NCBI RefSeq assembly: GCF_902706095.1 | Contig: NZ_CACSJP010000001.1 | Span: 1,116,001 to 1,180,000, forward strand | Direction of reading: 5' to 3' | DNA length: 64,000 nucleotides | From: Rhizobium sp. 18065 | GTDB lineage: Bacteria > Pseudomonadota > Alphaproteobacteria > Rhizobiales > Rhizobiaceae | Shown here: positions 34,260 through 43,429 of the stretch, piece after piece | Layout of the letters: every line of letters begins with the position of its first letter | Numbering within the stretch: position 1 is the first letter of the stretch | Position numbers and translations under genes: made by a program | Notes under the pieces: generated by a model | Told to the model about the DNA's origin: nothing | Seen by the model: only the letters and a program-made list of their open reading frames with translations | Databases searched by the model: none

Positions 34260-34504
34260 CGGATCAGTCTCCTTTCCTGCAAGTTTGCCGGGCGCATTGA
34301 GATAACGGATAGACCTTGTGAGCCGAGCAAAACGAAGATCACCGCGATCGTTCCGTCTTCGAGCCGTCCGATTGCCTGTTTTCGTCCGCGCTTGGCCGAC
34401 CGGACGATGGCCGTCGAGAAAAAGTCCAGCGACAGGTCAGCGAAATCCAGCCCGTGCTTGTCGAGATTGGCGAGCCGTTTCGGTTCATCCCAGACGATCA
34501 TCAT
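34256..34504 (-). CDS. brnT: BrnT ribonuclease toxin
   Basis: An 82-residue RelE-fold toxin. The hallmark IVWDEPKRLANLDKHGLDFA and the strand RLEDGTIAVIFVLLGSQGL are present. Catalysis in BrnT uses charged residues including Lys/Glu near the N-terminus and an Arg in the final SMRPANLQERR region. The gene is first in the operon; two adjacent ATGs occur at 34504 and 34501. A GTATATAC palindrome at 34512-34519 just upstream may be part of the promoter or operator. Confidence 0.92.
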   Translation of the reverse strand: MMIVWDEPKRLANLDKHGLDFADLSLDFFSTAIVRSAKRGRKQAIGRLEDGTIAVIFVLLGSQGLSVISMRPANLQERRLIR

Positions 34505-34599
34505 AATTTATGTATATACGGAAATTTCGCAAGCCGGTATTCCGGCTTTTGAGGGGAAATCGCCCCAAAATGCCCAAATGACAGCGGGCCTGAAGCCTC

Positions 34600-34920
34600 T
34601 CAGCCCCGCTGCGGCAGCAGGATCACCATGGCCCCGACAAGGCAGATGGTGGCTCCTGCCAGATCGAAACGATCCGGACGCTGGCCCTCGATCAGCCACA
34701 GCCATGAAAGCGAGGCGGCGATGTAGACGCCGCCATAGGCCGCATAGGCGCGACCTGCAACATCCGTCGGCACCAATGTCAGAAGGAAGGCAAACAGCGC
34801 CAGAGACAAGACGCCAGGCGCCAGCCACACGGGCGAATGGCCCTGCCGCAACCAGGCCCAGAAGGCAAAACAACCGGCAATTTCGGCAAGAGCGGCGCTG
34901 CAATAGATCACGAGAAGCAT
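34600..34920 (-). CDS. YnfA family (UPF0060) small membrane protein
   Basis: A 106-residue four-helix inner-membrane protein related to YnfA and the SMR superfamily. It contains the conserved [18 protein letters not shown] and [20 protein letters not shown]. Some homologues are suspected small exporters, but transport is not established here. The start at 34920 matches family length. Confidence 0.9.
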   Translation of the reverse strand: MLLVIYCSAALAEIAGCFAFWAWLRQGHSPVWLAPGVLSLALFAFLLTLVPTDVAGRAYAAYGGVYIAASLSWLWLIEGQRPDRFDLAGATICLVGAMVILLPQRG

Positions 34921-34999
34921 GGCTGACCCTGCCACGATCCGGGCGGACATGCCAGTGCGTTCAACGGTTTCTGGTCAGTGGTGCGCGGTCACGCAACAA

Positions 35000-35818
35000 T
35001 CAAGCGCTGCGACCCTGCAGGTTCAACACATGACAGACCCGCGGCACCATTTCCGCCTCTTTCGGGAAGCAGACGAAATAGCCCTGGATGCTGTCGACCC
35101 CGAGTTGCAGGGCGGCTTCCATCTGCGCCTCGCTTTCGACGCCCGACGCGGTGATCGTGATACCGAGATCATGCCCGAGCCCGATCACATGGCGGATGAT
35201 CGCCCGGTCGACCGAATTGGTCAGCGCGTTGCGCATCAGGCTCTGATCGATCTTCAGCCGGCTGAAGGGATAGCGACGCAGCGCCGACAGGCCGGCATAG
35301 GTTGCGCCGAAATTGTCGAGCGCCAGCGAAAATCCCGAATAGCACAGCATTTCGATGGCCAGGCCCACCTCGACGGCGCGTGGTCCGTAGAGTGCATTTT
35401 CCGGCACCTCGATCTCGATCATGTCCGGCGACAGCCGGTAGAGGGCGAGCATGGTTTCCAGCCGTCCGGCGAGGTCGCCGGAGCACAGGTCGAACGCGGT
35501 GGTGTTGATGCTCAACCGGCCAAAATGGTGGCCGTCGTCCTGCCAGGCCGCCGCCTGGCGAATGGTGTTTTCGAGCACGAAGTTGCGGATCGACAGCGAC
35601 ATCGACGGATCGCGGAAGATACCGCGGAATTCTTGCGCGGCCGCCAGCTTGCCGGGCTCCATGCGCCAGCGCAGCAGCGTCTCCAGGCTGTCGACCTCCC
35701 TGTGGCCGACCGAATAGATCGGCTGGTAGATCAGCTCGAAGCGGCCCTTCTCGAGAGCCCGTCTGGCATTGTTCACCAGGACGACATGGTTCAGGCCGCT
35801 ATCCACGCTACACCTCAC
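35000..35818 (-). CDS. degenerate EAL-domain protein
   Basis: A single EAL domain of 272 residues without membrane segments. Several catalytic positions are lost: the DD of DDFG is D168-N169, the glutamate of AEGVE is Ser225 (ASGVES), and EAL reads ETL. Retained are E46, N105, E137, K189 and Q245. Loss of a metal ligand and of the general catalytic glutamate suggests it no longer hydrolyses c-di-GMP and may act as a binding or protein-interaction effector. Starts are GTG 35818 or, with AGGT upstream, GTG 35806. Confidence 0.87.
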   Translation of the reverse strand: MRCSVDSGLNHVVLVNNARRALEKGRFELIYQPIYSVGHREVDSLETLLRWRMEPGKLAAAQEFRGIFRDPSMSLSIRNFVLENTIRQAAAWQDDGHHFGRLSINTTAFDLCSGDLAGRLETMLALYRLSPDMIEIEVPENALYGPRAVEVGLAIEMLCYSGFSLALDNFGATYAGLSALRRYPFSRLKIDQSLMRNALTNSVDRAIIRHVIGLGHDLGITITASGVESEAQMEAALQLGVDSIQGYFVCFPKEAEMVPRVCHVLNLQGRSA

Positions 35819-36182
35819 GCAAGACTGGACAATCGCCAGCCATCGATAATCTGCCGATCATAACCCAGTATCCGTTGCGCTTCGGTGAATAACCAGCCCC
35901 AATTCACGCTGAGGTTTAACGGGTCAAATATTGTGGTTCGGTTCAACTGTCCTGCTCTGAAACAGCCAAAGCTTTCGCCAGCGTAAAAACATCGCCCTCA
36001 ATATTGAGTAAAAACAGAGACTTTCCCTCTGTCAACTTGATCTTGAGCAAATGCCAACCTGAGCCGCAAAGCCTCAATTCACGTGCGCCGGCATGCCCCG
36101 AGGTGGCGGCCACGAAGACGACAGCAGGTTGCAGTCGTCTTCGCCGCGATTGCCGAGATCGAAGCAGAAGGCCGTTTCCGGT
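35819..36182. other. 364-bp intergenic region with a 9-bp stem
   Basis: GAAGACGAC (36114-36122) and GTCGTCTTC (36134-36142) form a perfect stem with an 11-nt loop just past the HerA-like ATPase stop. It lacks a U tract. The remainder, AT-richer around 35900-36060, presumably includes the promoter of the EAL gene. No gene seen. Confidence 0.4.
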
Positions 36183-37763
36183 TTAGCGCCTGAGGCTTCC
36201 CAGGATGCCGCGCACCAAGGCCCGGCCGACCGAGGTTGCCACCGAGCGCGCCGCACTCTTCATCGCCGCCTCGATCACCGTCTCGCGCTGGTAGCCCGAC
36301 GATTTGCGTGTCGGCTTGCGGCCGCCGTCTTCGTCAGCCGTATTGTCGTCGCCGAAGCCGGGCAGGGTCCAGCGGCCCGACGCGCTGTCCTCCGCCTCGC
36401 CGTTTTTCGCCCGTTCCTCCGCCGCCTGCTTGGCAGCGGCGGCCTCTGCCGCCTTGGCGGCGCGGGCATTGAGGATCTCGTAGGCCGATTCAGCATCGAG
36501 ATCGTCGTCATACTGGCCGGCGACCGGGCTGAGGCTCATCACCTTCTGCCGTTCGGGATCGGTCAGCGGTCCGACGCGGCCTGACGGCGGACGCACAAGC
36601 GTGCGCTCGACGATCGACGGCGCCCCTTTGCTTTCCAGCGTAGAGACCAGCGCCTCGCCGATGCCGAGCATGGTGATCGCGGTTGCGCAATCGAAGGCCG
36701 GGTTGGGGCGGAATGTGTCGGCCGCCGTCTTCACCGCCTTCTGCTCGCGCGGCGTATAAGCGCGCAGCGCATGCTGCACCCGGTTGCCGAGCTGGGCCAG
36801 CACGGTTTCGGGAACGTCGAGCGGGTTCTGCGTGACGAAATAGACGCCGACGCCCTTCGAGCGGATCAGCCGCACCACCTGTTCGACCCGTTCGGTCAGC
36901 ACTTTCGGCGCGTCGTTAAACAGCAGATGCGCCTCGTCGAAGAAGAACACCAGCTTCGGCTTGTCGAGATCGCCGACTTCCGGCAGCTCCTCGAACAGTT
37001 CCGACAGCAGCCAGAGCAGGAAGGTGGCATAAAGCCTCGGGTTCATCATCAGCTTGTCGGCGGCCAGCACCGAGATTGCGCCACGACCGTCATTGGTGGT
37101 GCGCATGATGTCGGTGATCTTCAGGGCAGGTTCGCCGAAGAAATTCTGCGCGCCCTGCTGCTCGAGCACCAGCAATCCACGCTGTAGCGTGCCGATCGAG
37201 GCCTTGGAGATCAGCCCGAACTGGCTGGACAATTCGCTGGCATTTTCCGCCATGTAGGTCAGCAGTGCCTGCAGGTCCTTCAGGTCGAGCAGCGGCAATC
37301 CGCCTTGGTCGGCAATCTTGAAGGCGATGTTGAGCGCCCCCTCCTGGGCTTCCGACGCATTCATCAGCCGCGACAGCAAGAGCGGCCCCATCTCGGCAAC
37401 CGTGGTGCGCACCCGGTGGCCCTTTTCGCCGTAGAGATCCCAGAAGATCACCGGGAATTCGGCCGGCGCATACTCGGTGAAGCCGATCTGTTCCGCCCGT
37501 TGGGTGATCCAGTCCTTCGGCTCGCCCATGGCGGCAATGCCGGATAGATCGCCCTTGATGTCGGCAGCAAACACCGGAACGCCTGCCTCGGAGAAGCTTT
37601 CGGCGAGAACCTGCAACGTCACGGTCTTGCCGGTGCCGGTCGCGCCGGTGACGATGCCATGGCGGTTGCCATATTTCAGCGCCAGATATTCGCCCTTGTT
37701 CAGGCTGTCGTCCGGATTGCGGCTGGTGCCGATATAGAGTTCGCCGTCTTTCAACATATGCAC
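36183..37763 (-). CDS. HerA-like ATPase, DUF853 (YjgR family)
   Basis: A 526-residue P-loop ATPase of the HerA/FtsK superfamily. Walker A is GIVTGATGTGKTVTLQVL and Walker B is KLVFFFDEAHLLF. The segments VVRLIRSKGVGVYFVTQNPL and DVPETVLAQLGNRVQHALRA are strongly conserved in DUF853. An Ala/Glu-rich linker (about 430-470) and a C-terminal helix follow. Cellular role unknown; DNA translocation is a guess. GTG 37763 (AGGGAG four bases upstream) or ATG 37757 may be the start. Stand-alone gene. Confidence 0.9.
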   Translation of the reverse strand: MHMLKDGELYIGTSRNPDDSLNKGEYLALKYGNRHGIVTGATGTGKTVTLQVLAESFSEAGVPVFAADIKGDLSGIAAMGEPKDWITQRAEQIGFTEYAPAEFPVIFWDLYGEKGHRVRTTVAEMGPLLLSRLMNASEAQEGALNIAFKIADQGGLPLLDLKDLQALLTYMAENASELSSQFGLISKASIGTLQRGLLVLEQQGAQNFFGEPALKITDIMRTTNDGRGAISVLAADKLMMNPRLYATFLLWLLSELFEELPEVGDLDKPKLVFFFDEAHLLFNDAPKVLTERVEQVVRLIRSKGVGVYFVTQNPLDVPETVLAQLGNRVQHALRAYTPREQKAVKTAADTFRPNPAFDCATAITMLGIGEALVSTLESKGAPSIVERTLVRPPSGRVGPLTDPERQKVMSLSPVAGQYDDDLDAESAYEILNARAAKAAEAAAAKQAAEERAKNGEAEDSASGRWTLPGFGDDNTADEDGGRKPTRKSSGYQRETVIEAAMKSAARSVATSVGRALVRGILGSLRR

Positions 37764-38116
37764 TCATCTCCCTAGCGCTTAACGCATTCGTCCGCTTGCT
37801 CTTATAAGGATAGTGTGGAACATCGACAACGTCCGGTATAGGTCATTCTCGACTGCCATCCGGCCTGTTATCTGGCCAATCACCTCGCCAATCGCATGGC
37901 GAATGATCCGGAGGGCGGCGGAACGGCTGACCGGCACGCGCCGCAAGGCACAAGCCGGGGCAGGCGGGCGACATGGCGGCCCTGGTAGCCCGATGGTTTT
38001 GCACCGATTATCGGGCAGCACGCGCCAGACTCCGGCAAAGGTCACTTGAGTTCGACGAAAACATCCATTACGTTGACGTTAACGTCAATATTCCACGGGC
38101 AGGAGGCCTCCAAATC
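37764..38116. other. 353-bp intergenic region ending in a 16-bp palindrome
   Basis: The left part presumably holds the divergent promoter for the ATPase gene. Nothing coding is visible. At the right end is the palindrome listed separately. Confidence 0.4.
38073..38088. promoter_or_regulatory. 16-bp perfect palindrome TTGACGTTAACGTCAA
   Basis: This perfect palindrome lies 29 bp before the start of the next gene, in its promoter or leader region. It resembles sites of MerR-type regulators such as LiuR, from memory of published logos; this needs checking. A related palindrome with TTGACG arms occurs at 47047-47064. Confidence 0.6.
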
Positions 38117-38509
38117 ATGAGCGAAATCGTCACCCGCATCGCCGACAGCGTCGGCATTTCCCCGGATCTCGCCGAAAAGGCACTCGGCATGATGCTCGGC
38201 TTCCTGCAGCGCGAAGCAGCCGACGGCCCGGTCGCCCGGATGATCGAAGCCATTCCGGGTGCTACTGAACTGGTTGCTGCCCACAATGGCGAAGGTGCCG
38301 GCGGCGGCGGCCTGCTCGGCGGCCTGATGAGCGCCATCGGCGGCGGCGGCATCATGGGTCTCGGCCAGCAGCTGATGGCCCAGGGCCTCGGCATGGGCGA
38401 GATCACCACGCTTGCCAAGGAAACCATGGCCGTTGCCCGCGAATACGCCGGCGCCGAGACCGTCGACGAAGTCATTGCCTCGGTCCCGGGCCTGAGCCAG
38501 TTCGTCTGA
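38117..38509 (+). CDS. conserved hypothetical protein with Gly-rich hinge
   Basis: A 130-residue cytosolic protein of unknown function. An N-terminal helical part (EIVTRIADSVGISPDLAEKA, then LGMMLGFLQREAADGPVARM) and a C-terminal helical part (GEITTLAKETMAVAREYAGA, VDEVIASVPGLSQFV) are joined by a Gly-rich linker, GAGGGGLLGGLMSAIGGGG. It has a very strong ribosome site (AGGAGG) and a good terminator, so it is probably well expressed. I do not recognise the family with certainty. Confidence 0.78.
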   Translation: MSEIVTRIADSVGISPDLAEKALGMMLGFLQREAADGPVARMIEAIPGATELVAAHNGEGAGGGGLLGGLMSAIGGGGIMGLGQQLMAQGLGMGEITTLAKETMAVAREYAGAETVDEVIASVPGLSQFV

Positions 38510-38535
38510 GCGTTCCGCAAGGTTGAAATGCAAGA

Positions 38536-38564
38536 GCCGTCGGGTGAACCGGCGGCTTTTTTTT
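38536..38564 (+). terminator. intrinsic terminator
   Basis: GCCGTCGG (38536-38543) pairs with CCGGCGGC (38549-38556, one G-T), followed by eight Ts. Confidence 0.9.
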
Positions 38565-38833
38565 GTGAACCGGTCGACCATGCAACTCCGTTTGAGCCAA
38601 CAGAACTGATTCCATTTGGAAATGAACGGCTCTGATATAGTCGTCGGCGCGTCCTGCAGCATCACACTTCGGCCCGAACCTTTATGCGTGATTGTTCATT
38701 CAATCGGAATTGCGCGCGTTCGCCGCTCTGCCAGTTTGACGTTTATCAAATTTAGTAATGCTTTGCGCAACAATTTAGTAACTCTTAACATAAGGGTGCT
38801 TTTATCGTGCTCAGTCAATCTGGGGACGAAGCA

Positions 38834-40516
38834 ATGGCACTGAGCAACTATCTGAATGCGAACCGAATGGCCGAAGACCTGGCGGCGCTGGGAAACTCCC
38901 AGGCGATGATCTGGTTCTCGCCCGATGGCATCACCCTTGATGCCAATGTGAATTTCTGCAAGGCCCTGGGTTATGACGCCAAGGAGATCATCGGCAAGCA
39001 TCACCGGATCTTCTGCGAAGACGCCATCGTCAAGTCGCCGGACTATGGCCGCTTCTGGTCGGAGCTTGGCGCCGGAAAATTCCAGAGCGGCCAGTTTCGC
39101 CGTCAGGGCAAGACGGGAGCCGATGTCTGGATCGAAGCGAGCTACAATCCCGTCTTTCATGGTGGGCGGGTGGTCCGCATCCTGAAGATCGCTTCCGACA
39201 TCACGACAAGCAAGATTGCCTCGCTGCATGATGGCAACCGCCTGCGCGCCATCGATCAATCCCAGGCGATCATCGAATTCGAGCCGGATGGCAAGATCGT
39301 CCAGGCTAATGACAACTTTCTGACCGCCATGGGCTACAATGCCCAGGAGATCGTCGGAAACCATCATGCCATGTTCTGCGAAAAGTCCTATGTGCAGACG
39401 GCCGAATACAGCGATTTCTGGGCCAGACTGCGCGCTGGCGAATTCATCGCCAGCAATTTTGTCCGCTATGGCAAGGGTGGCAAGGAAGTCTGGATCCAGG
39501 CAGCCTATACGCCTGTGTTCAACTCGCGTGGCGCCGTCTACCGCGTGATCAAGGTTGCGACCGATATCACCGCACGCATGGTCGCCGTGCGCACAATCGG
39601 CGTTGCCATCAAGCGGATGGCCGACGGAGATCTGACGGTCGACATCACGGAAAAGCTGGATCCAGCGCTGGAAGAGACCCGCGCCAATTTCAACACCGCC
39701 GCAAGGTCCTTGGAAAGCACCGTCGCCTCGATCGTCGAATCGGCCCAGGCGCTGGCGCAGAATGCCCGTGTCATCAACGAAATCTCGGCCGGCATTGCTT
39801 CGAACGGCGAACGACAGGCAGCAACCGTCGAAGAAACAGCCGCCGCCCTCGAGGAGATTACCACGACCGTGCGCGACACCTCGGTGCGCACCACGGAGAC
39901 CACCCGCCTGGTCGGCGCGACGCGCAGTGATGCGGAAGCCTCCGGCGCCGTGGTGCGACAGGCGACCTCGGCCATGGGCGAGATCGAGAGCTCGTCGCGC
40001 GAGATCGAAAACATCATCGGCGTGATCGACGAGATCGCCTTCCAGACCAATCTTCTGGCACTGAATGCCGGCGTCGAGGCTGCCCGTGCAGGGGAGGCGG
40101 GCAAGGGTTTTGCCGTCGTTGCCCAGGAAGTCCGCGAACTGGCCCAGCGCTCGGCAAGCGCTGCCAAGGACATCAAGAGCCTGATTGCAAAATCCGCCGA
40201 AGCGGTCCGCCAGGGCGTCACCCTGGTCGACAAGACCGGCGTCGCCTTGCAATCGATCGTCAATCAGGTCCAGCAGATCGACGCCAATGTCGATGCCATC
40301 GCGACCGCCGCCCGCGAGCAGACGATCGGCATCAATGAGATCAACGCCTCGATCAACAGCCTCGACAAGGTCACGCAGCAAAGTGCGGCAACGGTCGAGG
40401 AGGCCAATGCGACGGCCGCGACGCTCTCCGAGGAGGCGAATGCGCTGTATCTGCTGATCTCCCAGTTCAAGACCAGCCAGTCGATGGCCGCCGAAAGGCC
40501 CCGTCGCGCCGCCTGA
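38834..40516 (+). CDS. cytosolic methyl-accepting chemotaxis protein with two PAS domains
   Basis: A receptor of about 560 residues without membrane helices. Two tandem PAS domains (about residues 15-125 and 137-245, with [20 protein letters not shown] and [20 protein letters not shown]) precede a HAMP-like segment ([20 protein letters not shown]) and a long MCP signalling domain. The hairpin-tip sequence [20 protein letters not shown] is canonical, so it should join CheA/CheW arrays. It probably senses a cytosolic ligand or redox state. An in-frame GTG at 38807 is an alternative start. No che genes are nearby. Confidence 0.92.
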   Translation: MALSNYLNANRMAEDLAALGNSQAMIWFSPDGITLDANVNFCKALGYDAKEIIGKHHRIFCEDAIVKSPDYGRFWSELGAGKFQSGQFRRQGKTGADVWIEASYNPVFHGGRVVRILKIASDITTSKIASLHDGNRLRAIDQSQAIIEFEPDGKIVQANDNFLTAMGYNAQEIVGNHHAMFCEKSYVQTAEYSDFWARLRAGEFIASNFVRYGKGGKEVWIQAAYTPVFNSRGAVYRVIKVATDITARMVAVRTIGVAIKRMADGDLTVDITEKLDPALEETRANFNTAARSLESTVASIVESAQALAQNARVINEISAGIASNGERQAATVEETAAALEEITTTVRDTSVRTTETTRLVGATRSDAEASGAVVRQATSAMGEIESSSREIENIIGVIDEIAFQTNLLALNAGVEAARAGEAGKGFAVVAQEVRELAQRSASAAKDIKSLIAKSAEAVRQGVTLVDKTGVALQSIVNQVQQIDANVDAIATAAREQTIGINEINASINSLDKVTQQSAATVEEANATAATLSEEANALYLLISQFKTSQSMAAERPRRAA

Positions 40517-40538
40517 CCGCGCTGACCGCTTTACCGCT

Positions 40539-40562
40539 CTTCTCCCCGCACGCGGGGAGAAG
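40539..40562. repeat. RIME-like hairpin
   Basis: CTTCTCCCCG (40539-40548) and CGGGGAGAAG (40553-40562) form a perfect 10-bp stem, like the ones at 2251 and 10622. It lies 22 bp past the chemoreceptor stop and may also aid termination. Confidence 0.7.
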
Positions 40563-40708
40563 ATGCCGTCGGGCATGTGGGGCAAAAACCCCAGGCGTTG
40601 CAATCAGCCGAGCCTGCACGCCAACCGCACTTGGCGCGACGTTGGAGTTGCAGCCAACACCACGAACCGGCCCAATGCGCCTATCCCGGGAACAACCACA
40701 TCACCTCA

Positions 40709-41587
40709 TCACGCCACGGCGTGTGAGGCGTGCACGTCCCGGACCGGCGGCAGGCCGAACAGGCGGCCATATTCCCGGGTAAACTGGGATACGCTTTCAT
40801 ATCCCACCTTGAATGCGGCAACGCTTGCCGGCGCGCCTTCGGACATCATCAGTCTGCGGGCCTCGATCAGGCGCAGATGTTTCTGGAATTGCAGAGGAGA
40901 CAGCGAGGTCACGGCGCGGAAATGGTGATGAAACGAGGACAGTCCCATGCCGGAGACCGATGCCAGTCGTTTCACCGGGATCGTTTCGGCAAAGTCATGC
41001 CGCAGGACCGCGACCGCGCGTGCGACGCGCTCGACGTGACTGCCCATCATGCCGAGGCGTCGGATCGCATCGCCATGCCGCCCGGCCAGCAACCAGTAAT
41101 GCATCTCGCGCACAAGCTGGCTTTGCAGCACGGGACGGGATGAAGGCCGGTCAAGCAGGCGCATCAGTCGCAGCGCCGCGTCGGACACTTCCGCATCCGT
41201 CGGGCCGACCTTGACTGCCGTCTGGTCGCTAACCTGCACGGCATGCATTTCCACGCCAAGCTCGGCAATGATCGCCGGATCGAGTTCCATGACGAGTGAG
41301 TAATAGGGCGAGGCGATGCTGGCGCGGGTGATCTGGCTCACCGTCGGCACATCGGCGGTGATCAGCAGCGTGTCTCCGGTGGCGAACGCGTACTGTTGCG
41401 TTCCCATCGTCACCTGTTTTGCACCCTGCACGACAAGGCATGCCAGCGGCCGCGACATATCATGCATGAGCTTGCTCGGTGCCGTCGCCCTCACGGTCGA
41501 AAGCCCGCAGATCGGTGTCAGGGCGATGCCTGTCGGGCTTGCATGGGCCTCGGCATATCGGCGGACAGTATCGAAAAGCGTTTCCAT
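40709..41587 (-). CDS. AraC-family regulator with AraC_N (PF06719) domain
   Basis: A 292-residue regulator. The N-terminal sensing domain contains SRPLACLVVQGAKQVTMGTQ and the C-terminal two-HTH domain contains VKRLASVSGMGLSSFHHHFR and VAAFKVGYESVSQFTREYGR. This subgroup is usually divergent from oxidoreductase genes. Here it faces a short-chain dehydrogenase, which it probably activates. Start ATG 41587. A tandem 15-bp repeat lies in the shared upstream region. Confidence 0.9.
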   Translation of the reverse strand: METLFDTVRRYAEAHASPTGIALTPICGLSTVRATAPSKLMHDMSRPLACLVVQGAKQVTMGTQQYAFATGDTLLITADVPTVSQITRASIASPYYSLVMELDPAIIAELGVEMHAVQVSDQTAVKVGPTDAEVSDAALRLMRLLDRPSSRPVLQSQLVREMHYWLLAGRHGDAIRRLGMMGSHVERVARAVAVLRHDFAETIPVKRLASVSGMGLSSFHHHFRAVTSLSPLQFQKHLRLIEARRLMMSEGAPASVAAFKVGYESVSQFTREYGRLFGLPPVRDVHASHAVA

Positions 41588-41700
41588 TCGGCAAACATAC
41601 GCGTTGCCCGGGATCTCGCCTAGCGCCTTTGGAGGATTAGGCAAGAGTTGGCGAGATTCTGGCAACATGGCCTGCCTGTTCGAAGCGATAAAGCGGTCAA

Positions 41701-41760
41701 GCCACATTGGGTCAGGCCACATTGGGCCAAACCACAGCGGACTAGGCCACATTGGGGTGG
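41701..41760. repeat. four tandem 15-bp repeats in the AraC/SDR intergenic region
   Basis: Units start at 41701, 41716, 41731 and 41746. Three begin GCCACATTGGG; the third is degenerate (ACCACAGCGG). The array ends 21 bp before the SDR start codon. The 15-bp period is about one and a half helical turns. It may be a regulator-binding array or simple slippage. Confidence 0.85.
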
Positions 41761-41781
41761 TCGCCACGAAAGACATGGATC

Positions 41782-42537
41782 ATGACCAAGATTTCTCTCA
41801 TCACGGGCAGCAGCCGCGGTCTCGGACGCAACACCGCACTCAGCGTTGCCAAGGGCGGCGGCGATGTCGTCGTCACCTATCATAGCCGTTCGGAAGAGGC
41901 AGATTCCGTCGTCTCCGACATCCGTTCAATGGGCCGCAAGGCGGTTGCGTTGCAACTCGACACCGGTAGGGTTTCCACCTTCGACACCTTTGCCGAGACC
42001 CTGCGCACGGCGCTGCGCGACACCTGGCAACGCGACACGTTCGATGCACTGGTCAACAATGCCGGTCATGGCGATTATGCGCTGATCAGCGACACGACTG
42101 AACAGCAGTTCGATCGCCTCGTCGACGTCCACCTCAAGGGCGTGTTCTTCCTGACGCAGAAGCTGTTGCCGCTGCTGGCCGACGGCGGACGTATCGTCAA
42201 CCTGTCCTCCGGCCTGACCCGAGTCTCGGCGCCCGGCTGGTCAGCCTATTCCGCGGTCAAGGCTGCGGTTGAAGTGCTCAGCATCTACATGGCCAGGGAA
42301 CTCGGCAGCCGCGGTATCGCGGTCAACACCGTTGCCCCCGGCGCGATCGAAACCGATTTCTTTGGGGGTGCCGTGCGCGATACGCCCGACTTCAACAAGT
42401 TCTTCGCCGACATGACGGCACTCGGGCGTGTCGGCGTAGCCGACGATATTGGTCCGGTGATCGCCGGCTTGCTCAAGGATGACAACCGCTGGATCAACGC
42501 GCAGCGCATCGAAGTGTCGGGCGGCCAGGGCATCTAG
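41782..42537 (+). CDS. short-chain dehydrogenase/reductase
   Basis: A 251-residue classical SDR. The nucleotide motif is TGSSRGLGR, the NNAG motif is VNNAGHGDYALI, the catalytic Ser is in IVNLSSGLTR and the Tyr-x-x-x-Lys in AYSAVKAAVEV. The C-terminus INAQRIEVSGGQGI is typical. It probably prefers NADPH, because basic residues follow the first strands, but the substrate is unknown. Divergent from its likely AraC regulator. Confidence 0.92.
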   Translation: MTKISLITGSSRGLGRNTALSVAKGGGDVVVTYHSRSEEADSVVSDIRSMGRKAVALQLDTGRVSTFDTFAETLRTALRDTWQRDTFDALVNNAGHGDYALISDTTEQQFDRLVDVHLKGVFFLTQKLLPLLADGGRIVNLSSGLTRVSAPGWSAYSAVKAAVEVLSIYMARELGSRGIAVNTVAPGAIETDFFGGAVRDTPDFNKFFADMTALGRVGVADDIGPVIAGLLKDDNRWINAQRIEVSGGQGI

Positions 42538-42586
42538 CCGCAATACCTCTATGGGGCCACGACGGCCAAGTCGTGGCGACGTCCCC

Positions 42587-43429
42587 TCAAGCTTCTCTCG
42601 TCTTGTGCTTCGGCTGCTTGTGTTCCGGCCGAAGCAGGCCACGGATCATCGTGCCGAGCCGCCGTCTCAAAGTGCGCCATATGCGGCTCCACACCAAAGT
42701 CTGCTCGTCGAGAAAGATCACATTGACCGGCAGCGAGGACATGGTTCGGTCGTCGGCGCGCAAGGGCCCGTCCGGATCTGTCACTTCATAGAAGCATTCA
42801 TAGTTCGGCCATGTGTAGCCGTCTTCCCATGTCCAGCAATTATGCGCCTGGTAATGCTGCATCAGGCGTGCGCCAAGCGCCTTGTCGGTCGCCAGCATGG
42901 CGGATGGCGCACCGAGGCGAGGGGTGTTTCGCTCCATGAAGTAGAGCACCCGGTCGCTGACATAATTGCTGACGAACATCCGGAAATCGCGCTGGCGCTT
43001 GATATGCGAGACGGCCCGAAACACCTGCACATGCTCTTCATGGCCGTATTCGCCCCAGGGATTGTGGGTGACGACGATGTCTCCCGCCTCCAGATGCGCG
43101 TCCAGCGCCGCCGTCAGCAGATGGAAGTTTTTTGCATAGGCATCGCTGTTGCGGTCGCAGCGGATGCCATAGACCGTCTCCTCGGGCTTGCGCCAGTTCG
43201 TCGTCTGGTAGGTATTGGATTCGGTGATGGCGAGATCGACGACGGTCTTCAGCGGAAAGTCCTGAAACACCGTCCGGCGACCATGGCTGATATCGTCGCT
43301 ATTGGGCGCTTCATTGTAGCAGATGATGATTTTCTTCGCCGATGCCAGGATCGAACTGGCCCAGAGAATTTCGTCATCCGGGTGAGCCATGACAACCACG
43401 GCGCCTTTGAAATCATCCAGTGTCATCAT
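42587..43429 (-). CDS. PIG-L/LmbE-type deacetylase
   Basis: A 280-residue protein with the metal-site motif VVVMAHPDDEILWA (His-Pro-Asp-Asp) and a later His pair in NPWGEYGHEEHVQVFRA. Such Zn enzymes remove acetyl groups from N-acetylglucosamine-containing lipids or small thiols. The C-terminal tail is strongly basic. It is convergent with the SDR gene. Substrate unknown; polysaccharide or antibiotic-type glycan modification are possibilities. Confidence 0.87.
   Translation of the reverse strand: MMTLDDFKGAVVVMAHPDDEILWASSILASAKKIIICYNEAPNSDDISHGRRTVFQDFPLKTVVDLAITESNTYQTTNWRKPEETVYGIRCDRNSDAYAKNFHLLTAALDAHLEAGDIVVTHNPWGEYGHEEHVQVFRAVSHIKRQRDFRMFVSNYVSDRVLYFMERNTPRLGAPSAMLATDKALGARLMQHYQAHNCWTWEDGYTWPNYECFYEVTDPDGPLRADDRTMSSLPVNVIFLDEQTLVWSRIWRTLRRRLGTMIRGLLRPEHKQPKHKTREA

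Noticed and set aside
36114..36142. Terminator for the HerA-like ATPase gene
   Set aside because: The 9-bp stem lacks a U tract in either direction.
38696..40603. 635-codon minus-strand frame over the chemoreceptor
   Set aside because: The plus strand has canonical PAS and MCP sequence; the minus frame has none.
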